Part shown: positions 1 through 9,802 of the stretch, in pieces
How the letters are laid out: each line of letters opens with the position of its first letter
Position numbering within the stretch: the stretch's first letter is position 1
From: Lepidodermella squamata
Taxonomy: Eukaryota; Gastrotricha
Length of the DNA stretch: 64,000 nt
Assembly: GCA_047495785.1 (NCBI GenBank)
Contig: JBLDXI010000023.1
Span: 868,001 to 932,000, forward strand
Reading direction: 5' to 3'
Notes under the pieces: generated by a model
What the model was told of the DNA's origin: nothing
Database searches by the model: none
What the model saw: the letters and a program-made list of their open reading frames with translations, nothing else
Translations under genes and position numbers: made by a program

Positions 1-63
1 CAAAAAAAAATAAAATCGCAATATTTTTCAAGAAAAGACAGACTCAGACTAATCAAAAGAATT

Positions 64-1286
64 TCAATGCTGAATCGAGAGTTGGTTAACAATTGCATTT
101 CCAAGAACAAAGTTTAGGATGATTAAGAAAAGAAAAGCTGCAACAAACGTGCAAGCGTCGACAAAAAGAAACATTCGAGTTTTGATTATTTTAAACTCGA
201 ATTTGCGACTCATTTTCTCGGGATAGACAGAGAGAAGCCAGCACATACCAGCAGCATAACAAGTTATACACATGCCAAACACAACTTGCGCGAGAACTAA
301 GTTAGCCGCCAGAATAGGCTCAGGCGTTTTGGGTAAAAACGAATTAACAATAGTTTGCATTACAAAAATCGCTAACATGATAGTAGCAGCGATTCCCGGC
401 CGATCTGGAGCTTCAGCCGGGATGAAAAACGTGGACATGAGTAGGATATTGAGAATGATACACGGGGCCAGTAGATTGACCATGTAGTATTGATGTTTCC
501 GCCGTAGATTCACCGTAAATTGGGCCTGCGTGAAAACTGGCCAGCCGAATGAGGAGAAATTCACGCCAACCACCTCGCCAGTCACACTGATAACGTCCCA
601 GTTCGAATTTTCCGCCATCATCTCATCGCGGCGATACGGGAGAGCCTCAGTTATCACAGCGTAGTCGGTTCGAATGAGTAGCAAAAACTTGAGATGGCAT
701 TGTTGCACATCGAATGGGAAGTAGAAGAAGGTCATGTCGCAGAAAGATTCGAAACGGCCCGTTATCGCATTGACAAACATCCCCTGATAGACGTAGACCA
801 CAGCGAAGATGAAAAAATCGTCCTCGCTCATCAATGGGTTGGTCGCGCTGTTTCTGTGGATCATGTTTGGAGCCCAATATGTTCCGGGCTTTTCGTCGCC
901 AAGTACAGGAATTTCTCTAGGCCAAGCTGTGCGATTTTTGAAGAGATCTGCGACGCATTTGACAGTCCACAGGTTTCGTAGGGTGCCTTGAACTGCGAAG
1001 GTTTGATCGACGTCGTTGATTTCGAAGAATCGGTCGAGCAGGAAGCCGGACGTTACTTTCGTTGTGTAGCCAAGAAATTCACTGGGCGAGTTCATGCTCG
1101 GTGATACGGCACACGCCTTCAGCAAACTGCCAGATCGGTCAAAACTTTCTAGGTATTCACGTCGCTCGTCATCGATCTGAAATTCATTTAAATTTTAATG
1201 GAAGCAATGAAAGCAATAGCTCTGGGTTCTACCTCTGGCTTAACGACATGAAGGAACATGTAGATGAGAAAAAGTTTCACCTTCAT
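64..1286 (-). CDS. Cys-loop ligand-gated ion channel subunit, subfamily A, two exons
   Basis: A pentameric receptor-channel subunit of 388 aa by my splicing model. Exon 1 (1233-1286) encodes an 18-residue signal-peptide-like stretch starting MKVKLFLIYMF. A 56-bp phase-0 intron (1177-1232, GTAGAA...TTTCAG) joins it to exon 2 (64-1176). The extracellular domain shows NSPSEF, the loop-A-like YWAPN and the Cys-loop core FPFDVQQC. M1 to M3 follow, with PDRPGIAATIMLAIF at the start of M2, then a short linker and M4. The start was chosen because exon 2 alone has no ATG before NSPSEF, while the intron supplies a secretory leader. The paralogue at 9803-11015 has the same intron position. The ligand is unknown: there is no vicinal Cys pair of the nicotinic alpha type. 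Confidence 0.85.
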
Positions 1287-2193
1287 TTTCGGTATTTTGT
1301 TGCAATTAAATTAAACAAGCTTTTTGCTGGCGATGGAAAATGCTGGTACAGTTGGTTGGTTAATCCAGATAAATTATGCAGCTTAGATTTTATCGGAACT
1401 CGATGATTTCCCCATGGATGTCAGCACTAATTCGCCTATACAGGTGACAATGCATTGTTGTTCGCACGAGTTTCGTTATTGGTGTGAACGGATTGCGAAG
1501 ATCAATAAGTGTATTTCGCTTTGTTTTCTGGCTGAGCACGCGCTAAATCGATGGAAGAAAATTCTAAAAACGTTTGAAAAAACGTTAACCCTGAATTAGA
1601 TTGGACTGCTTACTGAGTCTTGAGGGCTTTTTTGGGAATCAAAGATTGGATTTATTAGGTATGTGGGGTAGGTCCTTTTATGTCCTTTTAAATGAGTTCA
1701 AAACCAAAAAAGAGGAGTTCACTCTTTCTAGATTAATAAATCTCTCATGAAAATAACCAAACTGCCGAGGGAGTGGAAACCATTAGGATTTTGAGAAACG
1801 TTGAACGGCATTATTTCTCAAGCGCCTCGTGCATTTTCGTGAATACTTTTTAGAGATGCAATTAGAATTCGAGGCTGGCATAAAAATCCATATGAAAAGA
1901 GACAGTCAGGATGCTTCCTAAAAAATAGATTGATAAGGTGCGTTGCCTTAGCAACGCAGCGCCATTTGACACGCTATGGAATTGAGCTTCTCGGATCAAT
2001 GATTTTAACATTTACTTATTCCCGTTCTATCGTCCCGATCTGATAGCTATATAAAAAATTAAAAATTGATAGCTCAATTATTGAACACAGTTTTGCTCAC
2101 ATATCGAACATATAAAAATGGCGAAGATGAGATGAACTTGGTGTGCGATTTAATTTAATAGTTATTCCCATCAAACTTCATCATACTTCAACA
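1287..2193. other. intergenic, no gene seen
   Basis: The stretch lies between the start of the subfamily A channel and the end of the subfamily B channel, both on the minus strand. Short open frames on the plus strand have no recognisable motif or leader and look like chance. It probably holds the promoter of the 64-1286 gene. No repeat or RNA gene is evident. Confidence 0.5.
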
Positions 2194-3330
2194 TTAGTTT
2201 ACAAGCAGCGAGAAGATGACGCTATAAAACACCACCAAAATTAGCAAATGACAGAGCAATGAAACAATGTCAATGAAGATGAACATCCTAACGCGAAGCC
2301 GCCATATCCGGAATATTTTCTCAGCGTCCTCCGGCCACAGTGTTGTATAGCCACACATGAACGCAGAGTAAATAGCTACTATAGCTGCAAATATAATAAC
2401 TCCGACCAAATAGTACTCCGCAACTATCGGTCTTGGAGTTGCGGGGACTGAGGCTCCGAACTGGCTCTGCAAAACCATGATCGACAGCATGACGGAGCAA
2501 GCAAAAGCTGGCCGGTCAGGTTCAGTCGCTGGAATCGCGAAGGAAGCGATCACGAGAATATTCAGGATGATACTTGGCGCGATGAGGCTCAATATGATGA
2601 AATCAGGCTTACGTCGCAGGGTCAGGCTGATAACTGCCTCCGAAAATTTGCCGGTTGGAATCTCAATCGAATGAATTTTCGTCGCATTGCCAATAATTAT
2701 CCAGTTTGAATTCGCTGGCAGCATTATGTCTCGATCACCAAAAACTTCAGCGGTTGAAATCGTCACGTAGTGGCAAGGAGTTCTACTCGACAGAATTAGA
2801 GGGCACGTTTGGGTATCAAACGGAAATTTGAACAGCTGCAAATCGCAATAGGTTCCAAACTTTCCGTAGAAACTGCCGACGAAGAGCCCCGATTCCGGGT
2901 AGATTACCAAGGTTTTCGCGACGTCTTCAGCCGATTCTAGAACAGTTTGGCTGTAAGAGTTGCGCAAAGTTACAGGCGGAAACCATAAATTTTCAGTCGG
3001 AACTTCGAACAGCTCTTTAACGTAGTGGAGAGGCCATGTTATGTTGTCAGCTTTTCTTGCGAGATCTGCAACACATTTGACTCTCCATGTGATGGAAATT
3101 CCTCCATTGAATGTGAACGTCTCGGCTACGTCGTTAATGCCAAGAAAACGGTCGATTGCGACATAGATTGAAAGATTCGTGACCAGTCGGGTTATTTCAT
3201 CCGGTGAGTTGACGGAAGCGTGTATGTTGCAATTTTCGAGCAAGGTTGCCACAACTGGGAAGTTAACAGTCTGCCCATTTGTTGCTGCTAGGGTTAATAA
3301 AATGGCTCCCAGAGATTTCATAGGAAGCAT
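2194..3330 (-). CDS. Cys-loop ligand-gated ion channel subunit, subfamily B
   Basis: Single-exon subunit of 378 aa from the ATG at 3330; the next ATG at 3321 also precedes the leader (MKSLGAILLTLAATNGQ). The frame stays open upstream to 3429, but that extension would bury the signal peptide, so I prefer the internal start. Recognisable parts are ENCNIHASVNSPDE near the N-terminus, WRVKC in an early beta strand, NLWFPP at loop A, the Cys-loop core FPFDTQTC, and M2 starting PDRPAFACSVMLSIM. The M3-M4 linker is about 22 residues. Its closest relative in the window is the edge-truncated gene at 62941-64000, some 60 kb away, so the B pair brackets the cluster. Confidence 0.88.
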   Translation of the reverse strand: MLPMKSLGAILLTLAATNGQTVNFPVVATLLENCNIHASVNSPDEITRLVTNLSIYVAIDRFLGINDVAETFTFNGGISITWRVKCVADLARKADNITWPLHYVKELFEVPTENLWFPPVTLRNSYSQTVLESAEDVAKTLVIYPESGLFVGSFYGKFGTYCDLQLFKFPFDTQTCPLILSSRTPCHYVTISTAEVFGDRDIMLPANSNWIIIGNATKIHSIEIPTGKFSEAVISLTLRRKPDFIILSLIAPSIILNILVIASFAIPATEPDRPAFACSVMLSIMVLQSQFGASVPATPRPIVAEYYLVGVIIFAAIVAIYSAFMCGYTTLWPEDAEKIFRIWRLRVRMFIFIDIVSLLCHLLILVVFYSVIFSLLVN

Positions 3331-4302
3331 CCTTTTCTTAGTCTTATGCAAGAAGCTATAATTGCATACACTCGTTTTAATTGGATCTACGAGCTCATAT
3401 AAACGTGAGTTTTTGTTGACGGCCGACATTGATGATTGGGTTTATCGATTCGTTCATCTGATATTTGCCAACACGTTCTCTAGTTGCAAGTTAAACATTT
3501 TCTGCTAGAGTCAGATTAAAGCGATATATAACTACAAATTAGCGAAATGTCTTTGATTTTTCGGCTGCAAATTCTTCATCAAATGCTGTTGTTTGTAGCT
3601 GCGGGTAAAACTAAAAACTGCTTCGGAGACGGTTAGCCAGTTGAATTTTCTCCTGGAAATTCTTAAAGTTTCAAGAGGGAGCCTGCACAAATTCCTGAGT
3701 GAAGTCAGGCGGAATAACACAGGTAATAACTTGGAGCAAATCGCTATCTCTCTGGTAAGAGTAGTTAACCCTGCAGACCCTGAAGACCAGATACGCCGAT
3801 CGCAAGTTGAGACGATTTGCTTTAGAGAATTTCAATTTCCTCAATCCTCAAGTTTGATTTTTCAAATTCAAATGATACGCCATGCTAGAACTGTAGCATC
3901 CATGACTCCATGTTACTTATTGTTTTGAAAAGATACCTGGAGACAATTTGTTTGCATTGAATCGAATGTTGTTTCTGTACCCTTCCAGTGGCTAAGCCGG
4001 CAGTGAGCACTCGATACTACGAGCTCAAGCTCAAATCAGGATCAATTTTTTTCCAGGCACTGTATGAATAACGACAGGCGGCAATTTTGATGAAACTAAA
4101 TAAATATTATTCAAATGGAACTGTAGCTCATTTCACGGTCAATCGCGCAACCTCCTTTGCATGAACACACTAACGGTGCAATACCCAGAGTCACCCGCGT
4201 CATCGAGGCTTAATATCCGGTGCCAAAAAGCTTGCCCTACTTCAAACGCTAATGAAACTCTACGTGGCATCGTTTTTTTTCTAGCTCGATTGAGAGTTAA
4301 AC
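3331..4302. other. shared upstream region of two divergent channel genes
   Basis: Head-to-head spacer between the minus-strand B channel and the plus-strand C channel. It holds a 95-codon open frame (3641-3928, +) with no leader, domain or paralogue, which I do not call. Promoters of both channels presumably lie here; no specific element can be named. Confidence 0.45.
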
Positions 4303-5451
4303 ATGCGTCATAGAATCGTTCTGTTACTAATGCTGAGCTTTGGTGATCGCGGGGCAGCAGATAATCTCACGTACTCACCATCTATTAAAGCCGCCGATAT
4401 ATTCAACGCCAACTGCAACGTCGCTGCAACAGCTAATTCGCCGAATGAGTTCGAAGGATTACCTACGTCGATCATACTTGTTCTTCAAATCGACAGATTC
4501 CTGGGTATCGATGACATTGCAGAGTTCCTCTCGTTCAATGGCGTTCTTCAAATCGTATGGCAAGTTCCGTGCGTGTTTGAATACGTGAACAACCCTAAGA
4601 ACCAATGGCCAGCCAAGTTATCAGTGCTGCAGAACGAGCCACCGGATTCCTATTGGATGCCACCCGTTGGCCTCAGAAATGCAGTTGGCCAGATTGAAAT
4701 GGATAAAGCTGATGAATTCTCAGAGCTGCTCACGATCTATCCGTTTGAGGGTCGATTTAACGGGGCTTACGTTGGCAGATTTGCTTACACTTGCGATCTC
4801 GACCTGATCCTTTTTCCTTTCGACACCCAGACATGCACGGCTGTGATCAGCCTGCGAGCGTCGACCCCGTTTGTTCAAGTTGCTGTCGCAAATCTGATGG
4901 TATTGAGTCCTAATATAATGCCGAAAAACTCGAATTGGATGTTAGTTTCGAATCGTACTGAGATACAAGAGTTTGAAATAGTGAATTTCGGAACTGTGAA
5001 CCAGGTCTTATTCACTATGTCTCTGAATAGAAAGGCAGACTACTATTTGCTGAACATGTTCGCGCCAAGTTTCATTCTATCGACGCTGGAAATCGCCGCT
5101 TTTGGAATCCCGGCAACTGAGCCAGACCGAGCCTCATTCGCCTGCTCAGTCATGCTGTCGATTTTCGTACTCCAGGGAATGTTTTCAGCTGCGGTTCCTC
5201 GATCACCCCAGCCAATAATCACTTCGTACTACGTTCTCGGAGTAATCATGTTCGCTATGGTCTGCTCGACCTACGCGGCTATCATGTGTGGCTACTGCGT
5301 AATGTACGAAGATCGAGCGAATAGAATCTTGCATTTCTGTGGCAGGAAGATGCGCGCTTTTGTCGCTATCGATATTGTTGCATTTCTCATTTTCTTTTTG
5401 ACCTACATTTCGCTAAATGTTATTTTAACGAGCTGCCTTGCATTTAACTGA
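4303..5451 (+). CDS. Cys-loop ligand-gated ion channel subunit, subfamily C
   Basis: Single-exon subunit of 382 aa. Signal peptide at residues 1-19. The conserved NC...NSPNEF segment is at about residues 37-50, and WQVPC ends at C90. Loop-A-like SYWMPP is near 117-121. The Cys-loop spans C164 to C178 with exactly 13 residues between and core FPFDTQTC. M1 is about 248-270, M2 about 278-297, M3 about 309-331 and M4 about 353-377. The M3-M4 linker is only about 20 residues, far shorter than the typical eukaryotic intracellular domain. An acidic and a basic residue (PDR) precede M2, as in cation-selective relatives, so cation selectivity is inferred. Most similar here to 7914-9053. Confidence 0.9.
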   Translation: MRHRIVLLLMLSFGDRGAADNLTYSPSIKAADIFNANCNVAATANSPNEFEGLPTSIILVLQIDRFLGIDDIAEFLSFNGVLQIVWQVPCVFEYVNNPKNQWPAKLSVLQNEPPDSYWMPPVGLRNAVGQIEMDKADEFSELLTIYPFEGRFNGAYVGRFAYTCDLDLILFPFDTQTCTAVISLRASTPFVQVAVANLMVLSPNIMPKNSNWMLVSNRTEIQEFEIVNFGTVNQVLFTMSLNRKADYYLLNMFAPSFILSTLEIAAFGIPATEPDRASFACSVMLSIFVLQGMFSAAVPRSPQPIITSYYVLGVIMFAMVCSTYAAIMCGYCVMYEDRANRILHFCGRKMRAFVAIDIVAFLIFFLTYISLNVILTSCLAFN

Positions 5452-5878
5452 ATTATGTCATTGAGGCGATGCAGCATGTCATTGAGGCAAGACTTTTTCT
5501 TCCTCTGCTAAGGTCATAGCTTTTTAACTTTCATGCAGAAGTTTATACAATCACTACTGCTTACGACTCGCTCCGAGTTCGAATCGCGCTGATAGCTGAT
5601 AAAGCTTCGATTACGACGCGTAGGTAATTATAAGCAAGGGTGCAAACCTTTCATAAATGCATGACAAAATCACCATTCATTCTAATTTTACATTTAATTT
5701 GAGCTGGAAACGTAAAGAAAATGACAGCGGACTAGCTTTCGGTTTAAATAAAAACGGGGTTCCGAAAACGCTTAAACTATCGAAGAACAAGCCAACTATC
5801 ATTCGAAAACGTAGTCAATTTTTTCCGCTTGAAAGTTAGTGAAGTGCAAGGGCCCTGAGCCCTAAAATCGATAATCGA
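5452..5878. other. intergenic, tail of subfamily C channel
   Basis: 3' flank of the plus-strand channel. A direct short duplication (atgtcattgaggc) occurs just after the stop. A 60-codon open frame at 5657 is not supported by any motif. Nothing else is evident. Confidence 0.4.
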
Positions 5879-5986
5879 CCTAAACCTAACCCTAACCTTA
5901 ACCCTGAACCCTAACCAAGCACTAAAACTAACTCTAGCCCTATCCCTAACCCTGACTTCTAATCCTAATTCGAAACCCTAATTCCT
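5879..5986. repeat. degenerate CCCTAA telomere-like tract
   Basis: About 108 bp dominated by imperfect CCCTAA and CCTAAC units, for example cctaaccctaacc, decaying rightwards into variants such as cctatccctaaccctg. This is the C-rich strand of the widespread animal TTAGGG repeat. The tract is internal and flanked by channel genes on both sides, so it is an interstitial telomere-like repeat rather than a chromosome end in this assembly. Confidence 0.6.
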
Positions 5987-6218
5987 ATTCGTCGTCTTCG
6001 TAAAAAAATAAGTATGAAAGCTAATTTTGTCATACAAAAATATGTATGGAAGGTAAAAACTTCATACGTAATAAATATGTAAAAAAGTGCACTTCATATT
6101 TCATTTGTTGTAACGCCATCCTCGAAAAGTGCTTCATACCTTTTACCTGCTTATACCTGCTATCATACGCCCATAATTCTTCAATAAATCAATAAAGTCA
6201 ACATTACTTTTGAATAAT

Positions 6219-6346
6219 CGACGCCACGTACCGTGCGAATTATGGGGATTGGGGCTTTCGACGCCACGTACCGTGCTAATTATGGGGATTGGGGCTTTCG
6301 ACGCCACGTACCGTGCGAATTACGGGGATTGGGGCTTTCGACGCCC
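6219..6346. repeat. 40-bp tandem repeat, about 3.2 copies
   Basis: Three near-identical 40-bp units start at 6219, 6259 and 6299, each beginning cgacgccacgtaccgtg and ending ggggattggggctttc. A partial fourth copy follows. The copies differ at one or two positions. The array sits between the convergent channels 4303-5451 and 6436-7581 and ends about 90 bp beyond the stop codon of the latter. An open frame through it is repeat translation, not a gene. Confidence 0.85.
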
Positions 6347-6435
6347 CAGCTCGAGAGGTCAAGTCATAAAAACCCGAAAAAACCACGGGGATCAAGATGA
6401 ATCATTATAGTCCAATTGAGCTTTATTAGAACCGT

Positions 6436-7581
6436 TTATCTGAAGTAAAGATATCCAGGAACTCCGAACGAAAACAGTGCATAGAATGAGAAGAATGCAG
6501 AAAACATAACAATATCAATGATAGCGAAATATCGAATTTGATAGCCACAAATAGTCACAATTCTCTCGGCCTGTTTAGGCCACAACATAATGTAACCACA
6601 CATCACAGAGGAATACGTCGCAACTACCATAGCAAATACAATTACTGTGATCAAATAGTATCCCGTAACGAGAGGCTGAGGTGAAATGGGTGAAATTTGG
6701 AGGAAAGTAGATTGAATGATGAAAATTGACAACAACACAGAGCAAGAAAACGCAGTCCGATCAGGTTCGGACGCCGGAATGCCAAAAGAAGCTAACATCA
6801 GAGTTGTGAGGATGAAGCTCGGTGCGTACAGAGTCATCACAAAATACTCAGGCTTTCGCTTTAGAATCAATCGAAAATAAACGAGATTAATCGTGCCGAA
6901 ATTTACGATTTCCAACTTCGAAAAGGAAGTTTGATTGCCAATTATCATCCAAACGGAATTTCTCGGTATATAATCGTCTGGGACAGGGCCGAATGTGACT
7001 GAATCAATAACGATATCTTCGATAGTAGCGCGAGTAACGAAAGAAAATGTGCAGTTTTGCTGGTCGAATGGGAAATTGATGAGGTCCAAATCGCACGAGA
7101 ATTCAAACTTGCCGAAATAACTGCCAGTGAATATACCTTTAAATGGCTCAATCATAAGTTTTTTCGTGAAATCTGGAGAAGAATCCATATTTGAGTATAC
7201 GGCAGCATTTCTCAGCATAATAGGTGGGAACCAGTAGGCATTCGGGGGTTCGTTAATTGCGACATCCAAATTTTCGGGCCAGTCATTTGCTGGGTCATTT
7301 GCGTAGTTTGCAACGCACGGGACGACCCATTGCAGGTCTAGGACCCCTCGGAATGACGTTACTTCAATGCTATCGACGACGCCTATGAATCGGGCAATTT
7401 TGACTAGCATGGACAGTTTTGTTGGCTCGTGGTCATATTGACGGGGTGAATTAACAAAAGGTGATATGTCACAGTTTGACAGCAGAACTGTCGATACAGG
7501 GAAAGTCGCCATGTTAGTTCGATTCATTGCTGTGGACTCAATAACAGCGACAATAGCGAACAGCCAAAAGCTGGATATCAT
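6436..7581 (-). CDS. Cys-loop ligand-gated ion channel subunit, subfamily C (divergent)
   Basis: Single-exon subunit of 381 aa starting at the ATG at 7581, which puts a hydrophobic leader (MISSFWLFAIVAVIES) at the N-terminus. The frame extends upstream to 7695, but that would place 38 non-leader residues before it. Features: SNCDISPFVNSPRQY, WVVPC, AYWFPP, Cys-loop core FPFDQQNC, and M2 start PDRTAFSCSVLLSIF. The short M3-M4 linker is followed by an M4 of FAIIDIVMFSAFF type. Related to 4303-5451 and 7914-9053 but more divergent, with NSPRQY in place of NSPxE. It is co-oriented with 7914-9053, 332 bp downstream of it. Confidence 0.88.
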   Translation of the reverse strand: MISSFWLFAIVAVIESTAMNRTNMATFPVSTVLLSNCDISPFVNSPRQYDHEPTKLSMLVKIARFIGVVDSIEVTSFRGVLDLQWVVPCVANYANDPANDWPENLDVAINEPPNAYWFPPIMLRNAAVYSNMDSSPDFTKKLMIEPFKGIFTGSYFGKFEFSCDLDLINFPFDQQNCTFSFVTRATIEDIVIDSVTFGPVPDDYIPRNSVWMIIGNQTSFSKLEIVNFGTINLVYFRLILKRKPEYFVMTLYAPSFILTTLMLASFGIPASEPDRTAFSCSVLLSIFIIQSTFLQISPISPQPLVTGYYLITVIVFAMVVATYSSVMCGYIMLWPKQAERIVTICGYQIRYFAIIDIVMFSAFFSFYALFSFGVPGYLYFR

Positions 7582-7913
7582 TCTGAGCGTGTGAGAAAAA
7601 ACATGAAGAATACGTTTTATGATTTCAGCTTTCAGTTGCCGCGACAGGCATAGCCGGAAGATGAAAGAAAAACATTTACCAGGAAATTGGAACATTTATT
7701 TATGCATATATAAAATCAATAAATAAAAATTCGGATTGCTAGGAAAAACAGAACGGATGTAACAGTGTCGTTATAGCCCTACTTCAAGTTTCAAAATATG
7801 CCGATAAGCTGAATAGAGAATCGAAGGAGAACATCAAGTCACTCGCCATCCTTTGCCAAATTCAATACTGCGCATATTCCGATTTGCTTACCAGTAGTAC
7901 CATGAATGTTGTC
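7582..7913. other. short intergenic spacer
   Basis: 332 bp between two minus-strand subfamily C channels. It is AT-rich and likely holds the promoter of the 6436-7581 gene. The A-rich run at 7705-7730 is the only compositional feature. Confidence 0.4.
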
Positions 7914-9053
7914 TCACAATAGTGACAAAGCGATAGTTGTTATCAGATTGAATGAAATATAGGCCAGGATGAAAATGATGAACGCAACAATATCAATCGC
8001 AACAAACGCTCGCATTTTCCTGCCGCATAATGTCACAATTCTGTTAGCTTGCTCTTCCTTAAATTTACAATAGCCACAAATCACTGCGGAATACATAGCG
8101 CAAGCCATTGCAAACACAATAACAGCCATGACGTAGTAAGAGGTGACGATAGGCCTGGGTGATGGAGGAACAGCGGCTTGGAACATGCCTTGAAGCACGA
8201 AGATAGACAGCATGACTGAGCAGGCGAAAGCAGCTCGGTCGGATTCATGGGCCGGCAGACCAAATGAACTGATTTCCAGAGTTGATAGGACGAAACTTGG
8301 AGCGAACATGTTCAGCAGGTAGAAGGCAGGTTTTCGTTTTAGAACTAAGACAAATTCCGCTGCCTGGAATTCGCCGAAATTCTTCAGAGATTTATTTATG
8401 AATCTAGTCGAGTTGCTTAGAATCTGCCAATTTGAGTTCGCAGGAATGATATCCTCAGTTGCCTTAATGAAATTTAGCCTCGTCAGAACGACGTAGTCCT
8501 GCGTGACCCTGGGTGCAAACTGGGCTACGCAAGTTTGCGTATCAAATGGGAACAACGTAAGGTCCAAATCGCAAGTATACTCGAATCGGCCAAGGAACCC
8601 TCCAATGAAAAGCCCATCGAATGGCAGAACCAGCAAAATCTTCGCAAACTCTTCAGCAAGATCGAGGGTCATTTGACCGACTGCGTTTCTCAGATAGATG
8701 GGCGGGAACCAGTAGGAACCGGGCGGTTCGTTTTGGAGGTACCTCAATTGAGGCGGCCAGCCATTGCTTTGATTGTTCGTGAAGCGAGCTACGCAAGGCA
8801 CTGGCCATATAATCTGGAGAGCTCCATTGAAGGACACGGATTCTGTGACGTCTTCCACGCCCAGGAATCGATCCACTTGAAGGTCGAGTTGAACTGGTGT
8901 CGGGGCGCCTTCGAGTTCAGTTGGCGAATTTGCGTTTGGGGCGATGTTACAGTTGTTGTTGAGAGTCTGCGCTGAAGGGTACGTAGGCCCATCTTGAGCC
9001 CGGCAGAACGATAGGCCGACGGCGAGGAGCAGTAAAACGTGGTTCAACGGCAT
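7914..9053 (-). CDS. Cys-loop ligand-gated ion channel subunit, subfamily C
   Basis: Single-exon subunit of 379 aa. I start at the ATG at 9053 because it opens a clean leader (MPLNHVLLLLAVGLSFCRA); the upstream in-frame ATG at 9206 would precede it by 51 residues. Motifs: NNCNIAPNANSPTELEG, WPVPC, SYWFPP, Cys-loop core FPFDTQTC. M2 starts SDRAAFACSVMLSIF, with Ser replacing the usual Pro before the Asp. M4 follows a roughly 20-residue linker containing CGRKMRAFVAIDIVAF, a segment nearly identical to that of 4303-5451. These two are the closest C-type pair and lie in opposite orientation, so the duplication involved an inversion or relocation. Confidence 0.9.
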   Translation of the reverse strand: MPLNHVLLLLAVGLSFCRAQDGPTYPSAQTLNNNCNIAPNANSPTELEGAPTPVQLDLQVDRFLGVEDVTESVSFNGALQIIWPVPCVARFTNNQSNGWPPQLRYLQNEPPGSYWFPPIYLRNAVGQMTLDLAEEFAKILLVLPFDGLFIGGFLGRFEYTCDLDLTLFPFDTQTCVAQFAPRVTQDYVVLTRLNFIKATEDIIPANSNWQILSNSTRFINKSLKNFGEFQAAEFVLVLKRKPAFYLLNMFAPSFVLSTLEISSFGLPAHESDRAAFACSVMLSIFVLQGMFQAAVPPSPRPIVTSYYVMAVIVFAMACAMYSAVICGYCKFKEEQANRIVTLCGRKMRAFVAIDIVAFIIFILAYISFNLITTIALSLL

Positions 9054-9802
9054 GTCTCTAATTTCTAGCCGATCAATCCTAGAGAGTCGCAATGTATCAA
9101 CACGAGGCTTCGTCAGGATATTTGGTCCCTGGAAACAAGCGATGCGATAACCAATATTAAACAAATACAGAAATCCAATATTCAAGCGATTGGAAGCGCT
9201 ATTCATCCTCTAAAGAGTCAGTTCAGTTTTGCGGGAAATGCGCACATTTTTCAATTGATACGATATTGTCTGAAAAATTTATTTGAACTAAATATGCCGC
9301 CTTCAGAAAAAATGGGTTACAGAGCAAAACTAAAAAATTTGACCTCTGAAGTTTTGTTTAGGGTTTTCTTGCCTAGACCTCTCGAGCCACAGGATAATGT
9401 CCCCCGTATTCCGCACACTGGAGGATGGAATATACGGTTAGGTGATTACAGATCCCTTCTGAAGAGGGTAACTTCATCGTGTTTTTCTATTTCAGTTTCC
9501 TTTTTCCGCAACCTGCCAACATGCTAGTGAAAAGCCACTATCGGATTCATTCTTTCCTGAATCGTTGATCTTGCTATTTTCCAACTCGTGCTAATAAATG
9601 TTTGATAATGTAGCTGCGACAGAGCCCAATCCGTCATTCCCCGAGGTATTGTTTGAAGTCATTTGCTGGTAAAAAACGACATGCGCTGGGAAAATCAATG
9701 CGAAGCTTTATCAGCAGAGCGTCGATTTCTTGAATAAAATGGGTCAATCAAATAAAAACTGCAACGCCGTCATATTTACCTTTTACTAGCCTAAAGCAAA
9801 GC
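9054..9802. other. shared upstream region of two divergent channels
   Basis: Head-to-head spacer between the C channel (minus) and the A channel (plus). An open frame at 9255-9527 has no leader, domain or paralogue and is not called. No repeat seen. Confidence 0.4.

Noticed and set aside
3641-3928. 95-codon open frame between divergent channels
   Set aside because: No leader, motif, paralogue or intron evidence; likely chance within the promoter region.
5540-5625. tRNA-like T-loop (gagttcgaatcgc)
   Set aside because: The surrounding bases do not form acceptor, D and anticodon stems, so a tRNA gene is not supported.
8535-8975. 146-codon plus-strand frame
   Set aside because: It is antisense to the subfamily C channel and reflects that gene's codon structure.
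2194-9206. Bacterial origin of the channels by horizontal transfer, suggested by intronless genes and short linkers
   Set aside because: All carry the paired cysteines of the Cys-loop, which bacterial homologues generally lack, and subfamily A has a spliceosomal intron.
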